Assembly: GCA_913061285.1 (NCBI GenBank)
Contig: CAJXVR010000020.1
Coordinates: forward strand, 1 to 42,450
Direction of reading: 5' to 3'
Length of the DNA stretch: 42,450 nucleotides
Origin: an uncultured Verrucomicrobiota bacterium
GTDB taxonomy: Bacteria > Verrucomicrobiota > Verrucomicrobiia > Limisphaerales > AAA164-E04
Shown here: piece by piece, positions 9,351 through 16,752 of the stretch
Layout: every line of letters begins with the position of its first letter
Numbering within the stretch: the first letter of the stretch is position 1
Notes under the pieces: generated by a model
Seen by the model: only the letters and a program-made list of their open reading frames with translations
The model's database searches: none
Told to the model about the DNA's origin: nothing
Made by a program: the position numbers and the translations under genes

Positions 9351-10640
9351 GTGACTAGTCCCTTGATTCTCAAAGAGGACGAGCGAAGCTTTCTTGTCCA
9401 AGTTCCCGTCGGGGTTCCCCTTCTTTCGCGGCATCGGTACGGGAGCGAAGGGTTTCAATCTTGGTTCCTTCGTCACTTCGCTCCAGAGGTCCCTTCTCGA
9501 TTCTGTCAATCGGTGGCGGTGGGAAAGCAGTCGTTCTTGTTGGTGCCGAAAACGGCAGATCCACTTCCAGCGGATCGCCTTAGCATCAAGGAGAGCTCGG
9601 CAGGGCGCGTCACCGTTCTTCACCCCTACTTGCCTCGGTTCGATTGGGAGCCGCCAAACGAACAGGAGACAGCGGCATTGCCCCCCCTTTGGCTTGATAG
9701 CCGTGCAACGAATGCCTATCGGTGGGATCACGCATTGGGACGTGCCTTTCCAGGTTGGATCGGCACCCGGCTTGGCGAGTCGATTCTTTATCAATCCGAA
9801 AACCGTCTCAGTGACGCCGAGAGGTCGAGCTTGGAAGCGTCTGGACGAGCGATGGGACTCGTTGCGGGCTATTGGAAACGGCATGAACGAGCCGTACAAA
9901 AGAAAACGAAGACTGATCTGTGCCCCGAGTTGATCTGGGGAGACGCCAGCACGGTTCAGGGACCAATTAAGGAATCCGGGGTGTGTTATGATATCGACTT
10001 CGCTGAGGGGTATTCCTTCGGTCTTTTTCTTGATCAGCGCGAAAATCGTTATCGAGTGAGGCATAATCTGATAGAAGCGGGCTTCCCGGTGATTTCGCCC
10101 CGCGTTCAGCATCGTCCTCAAGTGTTGAATACTTTTGCCTATACTTGTGGTTTTTCCGTCTGCGCGGCCTTGGCTGGGGCTGAGGTTGTGAGCGTTGATT
10201 TATCACGGAAGTACTTGGCATGGGGGAAGCGGAATTTTGTGGCGAACGGATTGGATCCAGAAAAGCATGAGTTTCTCTACGGGGATGTATTTGGTTGGAT
10301 CAAACGTTTCCAACGGCGAGAGCGACGGTTTGATTTGATCGTCCTGGATCCTCCAACCTTTTCTCGATCGAAGGAGTGGGGGGCATTCAAAGTGACTCGG
10401 GACATGGCAAAGTTGATTGAAATGGTGGTTCCACTGCTGAATTCCGGAGGACGATTGTTGGTGTCCTCAAATGCTGCGACCTGGGAACCGGAACTTTTTA
10501 CCGCCTCGATTGCGAAGGCCATACGGACGTGTCATCGTCGTATTGGCGCGCAGGTGTATGCGACGCAACCCTGGGATTTTGGAGTCCTAAGAGCTGCTGA
10601 GTCTTATTTGAAAACCTGGTGGCTTGAGGTGTTAGATTGA
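9351..10640 (+). CDS. Class I SAM-dependent rRNA methyltransferase, RlmI/RlmKL-like
   Basis: Predicted cytosolic RNA methyltransferase of 429 residues. The second half carries the Rossmann SAM site NTFAYTCGFSVCAALAGAE (about 260-278) with VVSVDLS, and DPPTFSRSK (333-341), the signature of the RlmI/RlmK group of 23S rRNA methyltransferases. GLFLDQRENR just before motif I is also characteristic. The first ~200 residues are divergent and I cannot assign a PUA domain to them with certainty. The target base therefore remains open. The start is GTG at 9351; an ATG at 9340 is out of frame and closes at once. It sits between the CPBP protease and the pseudopilin gene. A 314-codon open frame on the opposite strand (9177-10121) is a shadow of this gene. 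Confidence 0.87.
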   Translation: MTSPLILKEDERSFLVQVPVGVPLLSRHRYGSEGFQSWFLRHFAPEVPSRFCQSVAVGKQSFLLVPKTADPLPADRLSIKESSAGRVTVLHPYLPRFDWEPPNEQETAALPPLWLDSRATNAYRWDHALGRAFPGWIGTRLGESILYQSENRLSDAERSSLEASGRAMGLVAGYWKRHERAVQKKTKTDLCPELIWGDASTVQGPIKESGVCYDIDFAEGYSFGLFLDQRENRYRVRHNLIEAGFPVISPRVQHRPQVLNTFAYTCGFSVCAALAGAEVVSVDLSRKYLAWGKRNFVANGLDPEKHEFLYGDVFGWIKRFQRRERRFDLIVLDPPTFSRSKEWGAFKVTRDMAKLIEMVVPLLNSGGRLLVSSNAATWEPELFTASIAKAIRTCHRRIGAQVYATQPWDFGVLRAAESYLKTWWLEVLD

Positions 10641-10645
10641 CCCAG

Positions 10646-10700
10646 GGGAGAGGCGCCGGGCTACCCTGCCTCGAGAATCTCTCAGGCTTAGAGAACCTGA
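10646..10700 (+). promoter_or_regulatory. Glycine-riboswitch-like fragment before the pseudopilin gene
   Basis: The 61-base gap contains GGGGAGAG, a GC-rich hairpin (GGC-GCC with inner GGG/CCC), and then GAATCTCTCAGGC. Both ends resemble conserved blocks of the glycine aptamer (GGAGAG and GAAnCUCUCAGGC). The central CCGAAGG-GCAA block and the usual side stems are missing. It is either a degenerate aptamer or chance similarity. A small TCAGG/CCTGA hairpin (10682-10700) also precedes the ATG. Confidence 0.2.
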
Positions 10701-10701
10701 A

Positions 10702-11592
10702 ATGAAGAATCCGTCACCGGCGATGACGAAGGTGAGGCACGCGAGTCCTTCGGGACCAAGCGTCACGATGCTTTTTGGGTTCACCTTGATTGAGCTGCTG
10801 GTGGTGGTGGCCGTCATTGGGATCTTGGCCGGGCTGCTCTTGCCTGCCTTGAGTCAGGCGAAGGCCAAGGCACATGGCGTCGTTGCGCTTAGCAATAATC
10901 GGCAGCTCGGGTTTGCTTGGGCGATGTACGCCGATGATCATCGGGATCATCTGGTTGGTAACTTAGACGGTGCGCGGGTAGAACTCCTGAGTAATAGCAA
11001 CAAGACCTGGGTCTTAGGTTGGCTGAACACCTCGGGAGGCTCACCTCAATTTGCCAATACAAACGACGCTCTCATTCGTCTGTCTCCGCTCGCGCCGTAT
11101 CTCGGCTATTCGACTAAGGTAATGAAGGATCCCGCAGACAAATCGAGTTTTCAAGGCGTGCCACGGGTGCGGAGTATGTCGATGAATGGCTATCTTGGGC
11201 CTCGAGAATGGCCGTTTACCGCGGGGTATCTTCAGTATCGGAAGTCGAGTGATCTGAGTCGACCCGGACCATCGGGACTCTGGGTCTTTATGACAGAGCG
11301 TGAGGATAGTATCAATGACGGTTGGTTTGGCGTGGATATGGGAGGTTTCGATCCCTTAAATCGACAGGCCTATCGAATCATTGACTATCCGGCCAGTTAT
11401 CACAGTGGTGCTGGGGCATTAGCGTTTGCAGATGGGCATGCCGAAACGAAACGATGGACAGATCCCCGAACCCGACCGCCTTTGAATAGAAACGGTGCGC
11501 TTGCTTTTGGAGTGTCGTCTCCGAACAATCACGATATAGATTGGTTGCAGCAACGAACAAGTCGTAAGCAGTCAGCCACCACTCGGGAATAG
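10702..11592 (+). CDS. Type II secretion pseudopilin-like protein (prepilin N-terminal methylation domain)
   Basis: Secreted or inner-membrane pseudopilin-like protein of 296 residues. The class III signal is clear: LFGFTLIELLVVVAVIGILA, with predicted prepilin peptidase cleavage between G26 and F27 and the conserved glutamate at position +5. A long C-terminal region ends with FADGHAETKRW, the H-x-G-type ending seen in the very large verrucomicrobial and planctomycetal families of such proteins. Their function is not known; many lie next to carbohydrate or surface-protein genes. ATG at 10702 gives a 26-residue leader; ATG at 10723 is an alternative. The gene is preceded by a structured 61-base leader and followed by two small lipoprotein genes. 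Confidence 0.9.
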   Translation: MKNPSPAMTKVRHASPSGPSVTMLFGFTLIELLVVVAVIGILAGLLLPALSQAKAKAHGVVALSNNRQLGFAWAMYADDHRDHLVGNLDGARVELLSNSNKTWVLGWLNTSGGSPQFANTNDALIRLSPLAPYLGYSTKVMKDPADKSSFQGVPRVRSMSMNGYLGPREWPFTAGYLQYRKSSDLSRPGPSGLWVFMTEREDSINDGWFGVDMGGFDPLNRQAYRIIDYPASYHSGAGALAFADGHAETKRWTDPRTRPPLNRNGALAFGVSSPNNHDIDWLQQRTSRKQSATTRE

Positions 11593-11659
11593 ACCTAGGC
11601 GAGTGCTTTTTCTGCCTTCTAAGCAAAGCGTTCTCAAGATAGGGTCTCCTTCCAACGCT

Positions 11660-12088
11660 ATGAAACCAATAATGTTACCTCCGTCACTTCGCTTAGCGCT
11701 CACTAATTTAGTCGTTTCGTTTTCCTTAGTTGTTCTTTTGGGGTGTGGCGAGAGTGATCAAAGCGGGATCGACAGGAATGTTGACGTGGCTGCATTAAGC
11801 GCGGAGCTTGAAAGTGCGGATGATGCGCGTGTTGTCGAGGCCTTAGCGAATCTTTGGCAGGCAGAGGAACGGCTCAAACCGCTTCTGCCGAAATTGATCG
11901 AGCTCTTGAAGCACAAGAATACGGAAATTCGCCGCTTAGCCTCCTACAACATTTATGTCCTCGGTGAGAATGCCGATGCGGCGATTGAGCCGATCAAGGC
12001 GGTAATAAAAATTGAGCGTGACCCGAATGCGCGGTCTCAGCATCTGAATACCTTATCTGCGATTGCTCCCGAAGCGTCTGCTCAATAG
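11660..12088 (+). CDS. Small HEAT-repeat-like lipoprotein (copy 1)
   Basis: Predicted lipoprotein of 142 residues. Signal peptide MKPIMLPPSLRLALTNLVVS continues to a lipobox ending LLGC. The mature part is helical with a HEAT-like unit around PLLPKLIELLKHKNTEIRRLASYNIYVLGENADAAIEPI, consistent with a protein-binding solenoid. Start ATG 11660 is chosen because the frame upstream (to 11603) adds only residues ahead of a standard signal peptide. It is a paralogue of the next gene: both have a lipobox, then D-x-A/P-ALS-EL/KL and one or two HEAT-like units. Partners are unknown. Confidence 0.75.
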   Translation: MKPIMLPPSLRLALTNLVVSFSLVVLLGCGESDQSGIDRNVDVAALSAELESADDARVVEALANLWQAEERLKPLLPKLIELLKHKNTEIRRLASYNIYVLGENADAAIEPIKAVIKIERDPNARSQHLNTLSAIAPEASAQ

Positions 12089-12161
12089 CAATACTAGTCT
12101 GAGCCGGGGCCTTTGAACTTGTTATTGGAAGAGAGTTAGTGGTTTAGTAGCTCCGGTTGCT

Positions 12162-12584
12162 ATGAAAAAAATACTACTCGCTTTGCTTTGTCTTTGTCTC
12201 ACGCTCGCATCTGGTTGTGGTGATGGTGCCCCAGTGGAGCAGGCATCCGATCTCGATATCCCGGCATTGTCGGAAAAACTAAAGAGTTCAGATGCAAGTG
12301 TGCGATTGGCGGCCTGCATCGAATTCAGCGAAGGTCTTCACAATGCCGCTCCTGCGCTTGACACCTTGATTGAGGTCATGAAGAGCGACAAAGATGCTAA
12401 GGTAAGAGAAATGGCAGCTTACGCCATTTTTCGAATGGGTGAGGACGAAGGGAAGCCAGCAATGCCAGCGGTTAAGGAGCGCTATAAGACAGAACGCAAT
12501 GCTGGCGTTCGATCGGTGTTGTTTACCTTGTGGAATCATCTCGAGCCCGAGACGAGCCCAGGCGCGACTCCAGCTACCCCCTAG
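12162..12584 (+). CDS. Small HEAT-repeat-like lipoprotein (copy 2)
   Basis: Predicted lipoprotein of 140 residues with signal MKKILLALLCLCLTL and lipobox LASGC. The mature chain contains DLDIPALSEKLKSSDASVRL, matching in arrangement the corresponding region of the upstream gene, followed by a HEAT-like repeat (DKDAKVREMAAYAIFRMGED) and a proline/threonine-rich tail. It probably arose by tandem duplication. Its TAG stop at 12582-12584 overlaps the stop of the convergent isocitrate-lyase-family gene, sharing the palindrome CTAG. Function unknown; a periplasmic scaffold role is only inferred from the repeat type. Confidence 0.78.
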   Translation: MKKILLALLCLCLTLASGCGDGAPVEQASDLDIPALSEKLKSSDASVRLAACIEFSEGLHNAAPALDTLIEVMKSDKDAKVREMAAYAIFRMGEDEGKPAMPAVKERYKTERNAGVRSVLFTLWNHLEPETSPGATPATP

Positions 12585-13450
12585 GCCCCAGGGATCGAAT
12601 TCTTGATACTGAGGAATTTCTCGACTTCAAGGAGATCTTTGAGTTCGTCAAAGCTCTTCGCTGAAGCGGCGAGCTCATCGACTTTCCCCGTTCGTTGAAA
12701 GGTAGCACAGAGATCTTCGAGGGCCTTGGCACATACCATCAGCGTTTCGATGGGTAGGACTGCGAATTTGTAGCCCATTTGTTCTAGTTCTTGACTGGAG
12801 TGGATGGGGGTTTTTCCGCCCGTCAGCATGTTCGCAAAAAGAGGGTAGGGCACCTCGTTGGCAATCGTGATCAACTCCTCCGTACTTTCGGGCGCCTCGA
12901 TAAAGGCCACATTGGCTCCGGCTGCACAGTAGGCTTTCACCCGGTCCATCGCGTCGTTCAATCCCGTCACTTGGCGTGCATCGGTTCGAGCGACCAGGGT
13001 GAAGTCGGGGTCGGTCTTGGCGGCAACGGCGGCCTTGATTTTTAAGACCATTTCTGCGGTGGGGATGACTTGTTTCTCACTGAAATGGCCGCAGCGTTTG
13101 GGCATCACCTGATCTTCTAACAACATGCCTGCCGCGCCGGCTCGCTCAAACGATTGAACCGTGTATTGGACGTTGTGAAGATCCCCGTGTCCGGTATCCC
13201 CGTCAGCTATGATCGGTACCGAAACTGCCGCAGTGGTTCTGCGAATGGCATCGGCCATCTCTGGCATTGAGATAAAGTTAAGGTCCGGAAGCCCATGAAG
13301 GGAGGCGCAGGTGCCGAATCCTCCAATGAAGAGGAGTTCAATGCCTGATTTTTCCGCAATCACGGCTGAGAAAACGTCGTGAATCGCGAGGCTCTTAATA
13401 ATGCCTGGTCTTGCGAGTAGGGCTCTGAGAGCTTGCTTCGATGGCTTCAT
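12581..13450 (-). CDS. Isocitrate lyase/PEP mutase family enzyme (oxaloacetate decarboxylase or methylisocitrate lyase-like)
   Basis: Cytosolic 289-residue (beta/alpha)8-barrel enzyme that should cleave or decarboxylate a 2-oxo/2-hydroxy acid using Mg2+. Motifs visible: metal-binding DGDTGHGD (83-90) and KRCGH (118-122), the family's catalytic loop with the reactive cysteine. The sequence does not allow a choice between 2-methylisocitrate lyase, oxaloacetate decarboxylase and phosphonopyruvate-related activities. No methylcitrate-cycle genes are adjacent, which argues against PrpB. It is the last of a probable minus-strand operon: FG-GAP protein, SMP-30 lactonase-like protein (28 bases upstream), this gene. 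It converges tail to tail with the HEAT lipoprotein, with overlapping stops. Confidence 0.88.
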   Translation of the reverse strand: MKPSKQALRALLARPGIIKSLAIHDVFSAVIAEKSGIELLFIGGFGTCASLHGLPDLNFISMPEMADAIRRTTAAVSVPIIADGDTGHGDLHNVQYTVQSFERAGAAGMLLEDQVMPKRCGHFSEKQVIPTAEMVLKIKAAVAAKTDPDFTLVARTDARQVTGLNDAMDRVKAYCAAGANVAFIEAPESTEELITIANEVPYPLFANMLTGGKTPIHSSQELEQMGYKFAVLPIETLMVCAKALEDLCATFQRTGKVDELAASAKSFDELKDLLEVEKFLSIKNSIPGA

Positions 13451-13478
13451 TGCTCGGTCAACGATCGGAACTCAAAGG

Positions 13479-14450
13479 CTAGTTTTTCCAGGCGAGGACA
13501 CCGGGTGTGTGGGTGTGAATACGCCAAAGCGTGCCCCCGGCGGTGATATAGAGCTCATTGAGGTCATCTCCTCCAAAGGAGCAATTGGTCACTTCGTCAT
13601 GAGGAATGGGCACGAAATCGACTCGTTTGCCAGATGGTGCGAATACGTAGACACCGCCAAGGAATGGTTCTGCTGTTTCGTGTGGAAGATTCGGGTGACT
13701 TCGCCCTCCGGCAACGTAGAGGAATCCGTTCTCGTCAATGGCCATCCCGTCAGGGCCGCGTCCGGTTTTCCAGTCGAAGATCAGGCGTTGAGAATTTGCT
13801 TTGACGGTGCCCTGGGGCGTGAGGTCGAAACGCCAGAGTTTTCGCGCCCCACCGATTTGATTGTTGTTGTCGGCGACATAGAGGTGCTGGTCGTCGGGCG
13901 TGACTAGCAATCCGTTGGGACGATCGACTTCGTGGGTGATAATTCGGCTGACGGATCCATCGAGATCAATCCGATACACGCCTTCGATTGGAGAACCTTG
14001 GTCGTCAAGAATCTCCATGTTTTCCCGATTTCCGTAGCGTGGGTCGGAAAAATAGATCCGTCCCAAGCCGTCTACAGTGATGTCGTTGGGTTGATTGTAG
14101 CGCTTTCCTTCATAGTGATCGGTCAAGACCGTCAATTGTCCATCCTGCTCGAGTCGGGTGACTCGTCGTTGGACCGGTTCGCAGATAAGCAGTCGATGCT
14201 GGGCGTCAAAGAGTAAGCCATTGGAACCTGCGTTCTTGCGAAAAGTTTCCACCGCGCCGTCGGCGAGTCGAGTTATGTCGCCATCGCCGCTAAAGAGGAG
14301 CCCGCCCCAGTCAGGATGCCAGGCGGGACCTTCCCCAGCGTGCGAGCTGAGGAGTCGTTGAGGTGCTGAGCTGAAGGGGCTCGTTCCTGTCTCGGAAGGC
14401 GTTTGACAGCCGATGAGAAGAAGGCTGGCGATTAAGGTCAGCGTGCGCAT
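13479..14450 (-). CDS. SMP-30/gluconolactonase-like beta-propeller lipoprotein
   Basis: Predicted lipoprotein of 323 residues with signal MRTLTLIASLLLIGC (lipid-modified Cys15). The mature part is a six-bladed SMP-30/LRE-type propeller: EGPAWHP, YNQPNDITVDGLGRIYFSDPRYG, RPNGLLVTPDDQHLYVAD, GPDGMAIDENGFLYVAG. The glutamate, asparagine and aspartate metal ligands expected for gluconolactonases appear in these segments. It would hydrolyse sugar lactones, or act as an esterase, in the periplasm. ATG 14450 is preferred over the ATG at 14537 because the latter places 29 residues before the signal and overlaps the upstream gene. It lies 53 bases after the FG-GAP gene and 28 before the isocitrate-lyase-family gene, suggesting one transcript. 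Confidence 0.87.
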   Translation of the reverse strand: MRTLTLIASLLLIGCQTPSETGTSPFSSAPQRLLSSHAGEGPAWHPDWGGLLFSGDGDITRLADGAVETFRKNAGSNGLLFDAQHRLLICEPVQRRVTRLEQDGQLTVLTDHYEGKRYNQPNDITVDGLGRIYFSDPRYGNRENMEILDDQGSPIEGVYRIDLDGSVSRIITHEVDRPNGLLVTPDDQHLYVADNNNQIGGARKLWRFDLTPQGTVKANSQRLIFDWKTGRGPDGMAIDENGFLYVAGGRSHPNLPHETAEPFLGGVYVFAPSGKRVDFVPIPHDEVTNCSFGGDDLNELYITAGGTLWRIHTHTPGVLAWKN

Positions 14451-14503
14451 GGTATGAGTGGCGAGGTCCTTGAGGTCTTGAAGTTCGTTTTGCTCTAGCG
14501 GAA

Positions 14504-15811
14504 TCAATCGATCGGCTTTGGACGGGCTGCGTCCCATTCTTTGCGGCTCACTTGAGTTGCTTTATGCCAGTGAACGAATGTGCCCATCTTGTTGCCGACG
14601 ATGATCTCTGGAAAGCCATCGTTATTCATATCTTTAGCCATCACCTGAGTGCCGACTCCGGAATGGTCGTCGATCTCTTGAGGGATGAGATCAACTTCTC
14701 CCTTTTCCTTATGAATCTTGAACCAATAGAGAAGGGCAGGCGCGTTGGGTTCTGCATCTCCCGTCGGACCATGGGCCCAGAATCGCTTGCCAGTTATGAT
14801 GTCTTTGATTCCGTCCTGGTCCATGTCGACGAGGTCGAGGGCATGGGGTTGCGAAAAGTGGACGCCGTAGCGATTTTCGCTAGCCTCTTTGTTGACGAAG
14901 ACATGGGGCTTAAATTTGATCTCGTTGTTTTCCTCGTGCTGCTCATACCATGCAATTCCGTAGCCATGGGCGGCGATGCTGGTAATCACATCGTTGTCTC
15001 CATCTCGATCCACATCGTAGGCGAACATTTGAGCGCCTCCACCAGGACTGAATGCGACCTTATGAAATGCCCAGACGGGGTCGCCATCGATCGACTCAGG
15101 TTGTTCCCACCAGCCATTTTTCTCGAGGATGTCCATCCGCCCATCCCCATTGACGTCACCAACACCCATGCCGTGGGTGAAGCGTTGCCACGGACCTTTT
15201 GAGCTCACGGGCCTAAACTTCCACGGATTGGCGGGAGCGCTCATGTCAGGTGACGCGAATCCGAAATAGCCGCCGGAGTTGCAGACGATTTCAGGGATCC
15301 CATCGCCTGTTAGATCTGTGAAGTGGGGGGATTCGTTGTCCGTGACGGGGATCGCAACATGGGCTGCCCAAAGACGATTCGTATCACGGGGGTTCTCGTA
15401 CCAGATCGATTCCTTTCCGGGAAAGCCAAGAACAAGAACGTCATCCCATCCATCGCCATTGAAATCGTATCCAAAGGTCAGGAAATTGTTTGAGTAAGCG
15501 TTTCGATTGCTGAGGGCTCCGGGGTAACCAGGAATGATTCGGGTGGACCCATCTTTCTGTTTGAGAGCGAATGCCTCGTGATCTGGGTAGTAGGTGTGGC
15601 GACGGGTGAAGGTTGGCCCTTCATACCAGTAGGGGCCCGAAGCGACATCGAGCGTGCCATCCGCATTGAAATCACCCACGCCAGCGCCCTCACTCCAAAA
15701 CTGATCCGAGAGCTGAACTTTTTCGAATGTGTGAAGGTAGTGGTTCTCGGCATGAACGGCGGCGGTCATCCAAGTAGCAGCGCAGATCGCGATTGGCATT
15801 AAGCGGGACAT
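14504..15811 (-). CDS. Secreted FG-GAP/VCBS-repeat protein
   Basis: Secreted 435-residue beta-propeller protein. The signal peptide MSRLMPIAICAATWMTAAVHA is followed by at least seven calcium-binding FG-GAP-type loops, among them DFNADGTLD, DFNGDGWDD, DLTGDGIPE, DVNGDGRMD, DVDRDGDND, DMDQDGIKD and DMNNDGFPE. Proteins of this type are abundant in Planctomycetota/Verrucomicrobiota and usually sit beside lactonases, dehydrogenases or sulfatases. Ligand unknown. It is the first gene of a minus-strand group whose promoter should lie in 15812-16038, a 227-base gap shared with the divergent EF-hand gene and without other recognisable features. A 216-codon frame on the opposite strand is a shadow. 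Confidence 0.88.
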   Translation of the reverse strand: MSRLMPIAICAATWMTAAVHAENHYLHTFEKVQLSDQFWSEGAGVGDFNADGTLDVASGPYWYEGPTFTRRHTYYPDHEAFALKQKDGSTRIIPGYPGALSNRNAYSNNFLTFGYDFNGDGWDDVLVLGFPGKESIWYENPRDTNRLWAAHVAIPVTDNESPHFTDLTGDGIPEIVCNSGGYFGFASPDMSAPANPWKFRPVSSKGPWQRFTHGMGVGDVNGDGRMDILEKNGWWEQPESIDGDPVWAFHKVAFSPGGGAQMFAYDVDRDGDNDVITSIAAHGYGIAWYEQHEENNEIKFKPHVFVNKEASENRYGVHFSQPHALDLVDMDQDGIKDIITGKRFWAHGPTGDAEPNAPALLYWFKIHKEKGEVDLIPQEIDDHSGVGTQVMAKDMNNDGFPEIIVGNKMGTFVHWHKATQVSRKEWDAARPKPID

Positions 15812-16038
15812 GAGTCTATCTATCCAGGGATTCTCTCTAGGGTCAAGTGGGGAGCGACGAAGAGGGAACTGAATGAGGTCTACGGCACTCAGGGCTGCGG
15901 TTCGATCGATGGCGATGGAGAATCTGTCCGTGATGAAGGGGAAGAATCAAGATTTGAGGGTTGAACTTTGAAGCGAAGGGCGGGAATATTAACGGGTAAT
16001 CCCTGGGTTAACGGCGATTTTTGGGAGGCACTATAGTT

Positions 16039-16656
16039 ATGTTTTTAAAGTCTAGCGCTCGTATGGTTGCCCTGTCTTCACTTGTCGTTCTGACATTTCT
16101 GAGGGGGGGCTCGGTATTGCAGGCTGATCCCGGAAAAGCCTTTGAGGAGATTCGGGCGAAACTTGTTGCCAAACACGATCAGAACGGTGACGGACGACTC
16201 GATGAGTCGGAGCGCGAGAGCATGCGATTGGAAGCCAAACAGGTCTCGGGACAGGAGAGAAACGGACGCCGGGGTCGACGAGGCTTTCCAGCACCTCCAG
16301 AATGGCTCGAACGCTACGATTCAGATGGCGACGGAGAGCTGAATCGCCAGGAGCAAGGGGCTGCCTTCATCGGGGAGCAGGCTCGCCTGCTGGCACAATA
16401 CGATGCGGATGCGGACGGGCGTTTGGGCGTCGCCGAGAAGGCCGCCTTGAAGAAGGATTATGAAGGCGGCGTCTTTAATGGGATGGATCGAATTATTGCC
16501 ATGCAAGTTGGCGGTTTCCAAAGAGAACAACGCCGCAGCCGTCGTGGCGGCGGCGGGTTTTCCGAAACCCAGCGCCTTTGGATGACCTTTGATGCGGATG
16601 GGGATGGCAAGGCGAACGCTGCCGAACTTGAATTGATCCGAGCGTCTATGAAGTAG
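16039..16656 (+). CDS. Secreted EF-hand protein
   Basis: Calcium-binding protein of 205 residues with an N-terminal hydrophobic signal (about 8-29). Four EF-hand loops are visible, starting at D47 (DQNGDGRLDESE), D94 (DSDGDGELNRQE), D122 (DADADGRLGVAE) and D185 (DADGDGKANAAE). Two glycine/arginine-rich linkers (around 76-83 and 165-173) are unusual and may bind anionic polymers; that is inference. ATG 16039 has GGAGG ten bases upstream, which decides against the TTG at 16021. The next gene, 96 bases downstream, encodes a CotH/LTD lipoprotein; the two may be co-transcribed and work at the cell surface. Confidence 0.88.
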   Translation: MFLKSSARMVALSSLVVLTFLRGGSVLQADPGKAFEEIRAKLVAKHDQNGDGRLDESERESMRLEAKQVSGQERNGRRGRRGFPAPPEWLERYDSDGDGELNRQEQGAAFIGEQARLLAQYDADADGRLGVAEKAALKKDYEGGVFNGMDRIIAMQVGGFQREQRRSRRGGGGFSETQRLWMTFDADGDGKANAAELELIRASMK

Positions 16657-16752
16657 CCTATAGCGCGAACTTTTCACTATTCTTATTCGATTGTAAGTAT
16701 CCAGCGTTATTTAGTAATTTCGTCCTTCCCAACGTCCTTGTTTCTTGCCCTT

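Noticed and set aside
9177-10121. A 314-codon minus-strand open frame overlapping the methyltransferase gene
   Set aside because: It has no domain, lies wholly opposite a clear methyltransferase and has a composition that mirrors it; a shadow frame.
14552-15202. A 216-codon plus-strand open frame opposite the FG-GAP gene
   Set aside because: The minus-strand gene has repeated calcium loops and a signal peptide; the plus frame has no recognisable features.
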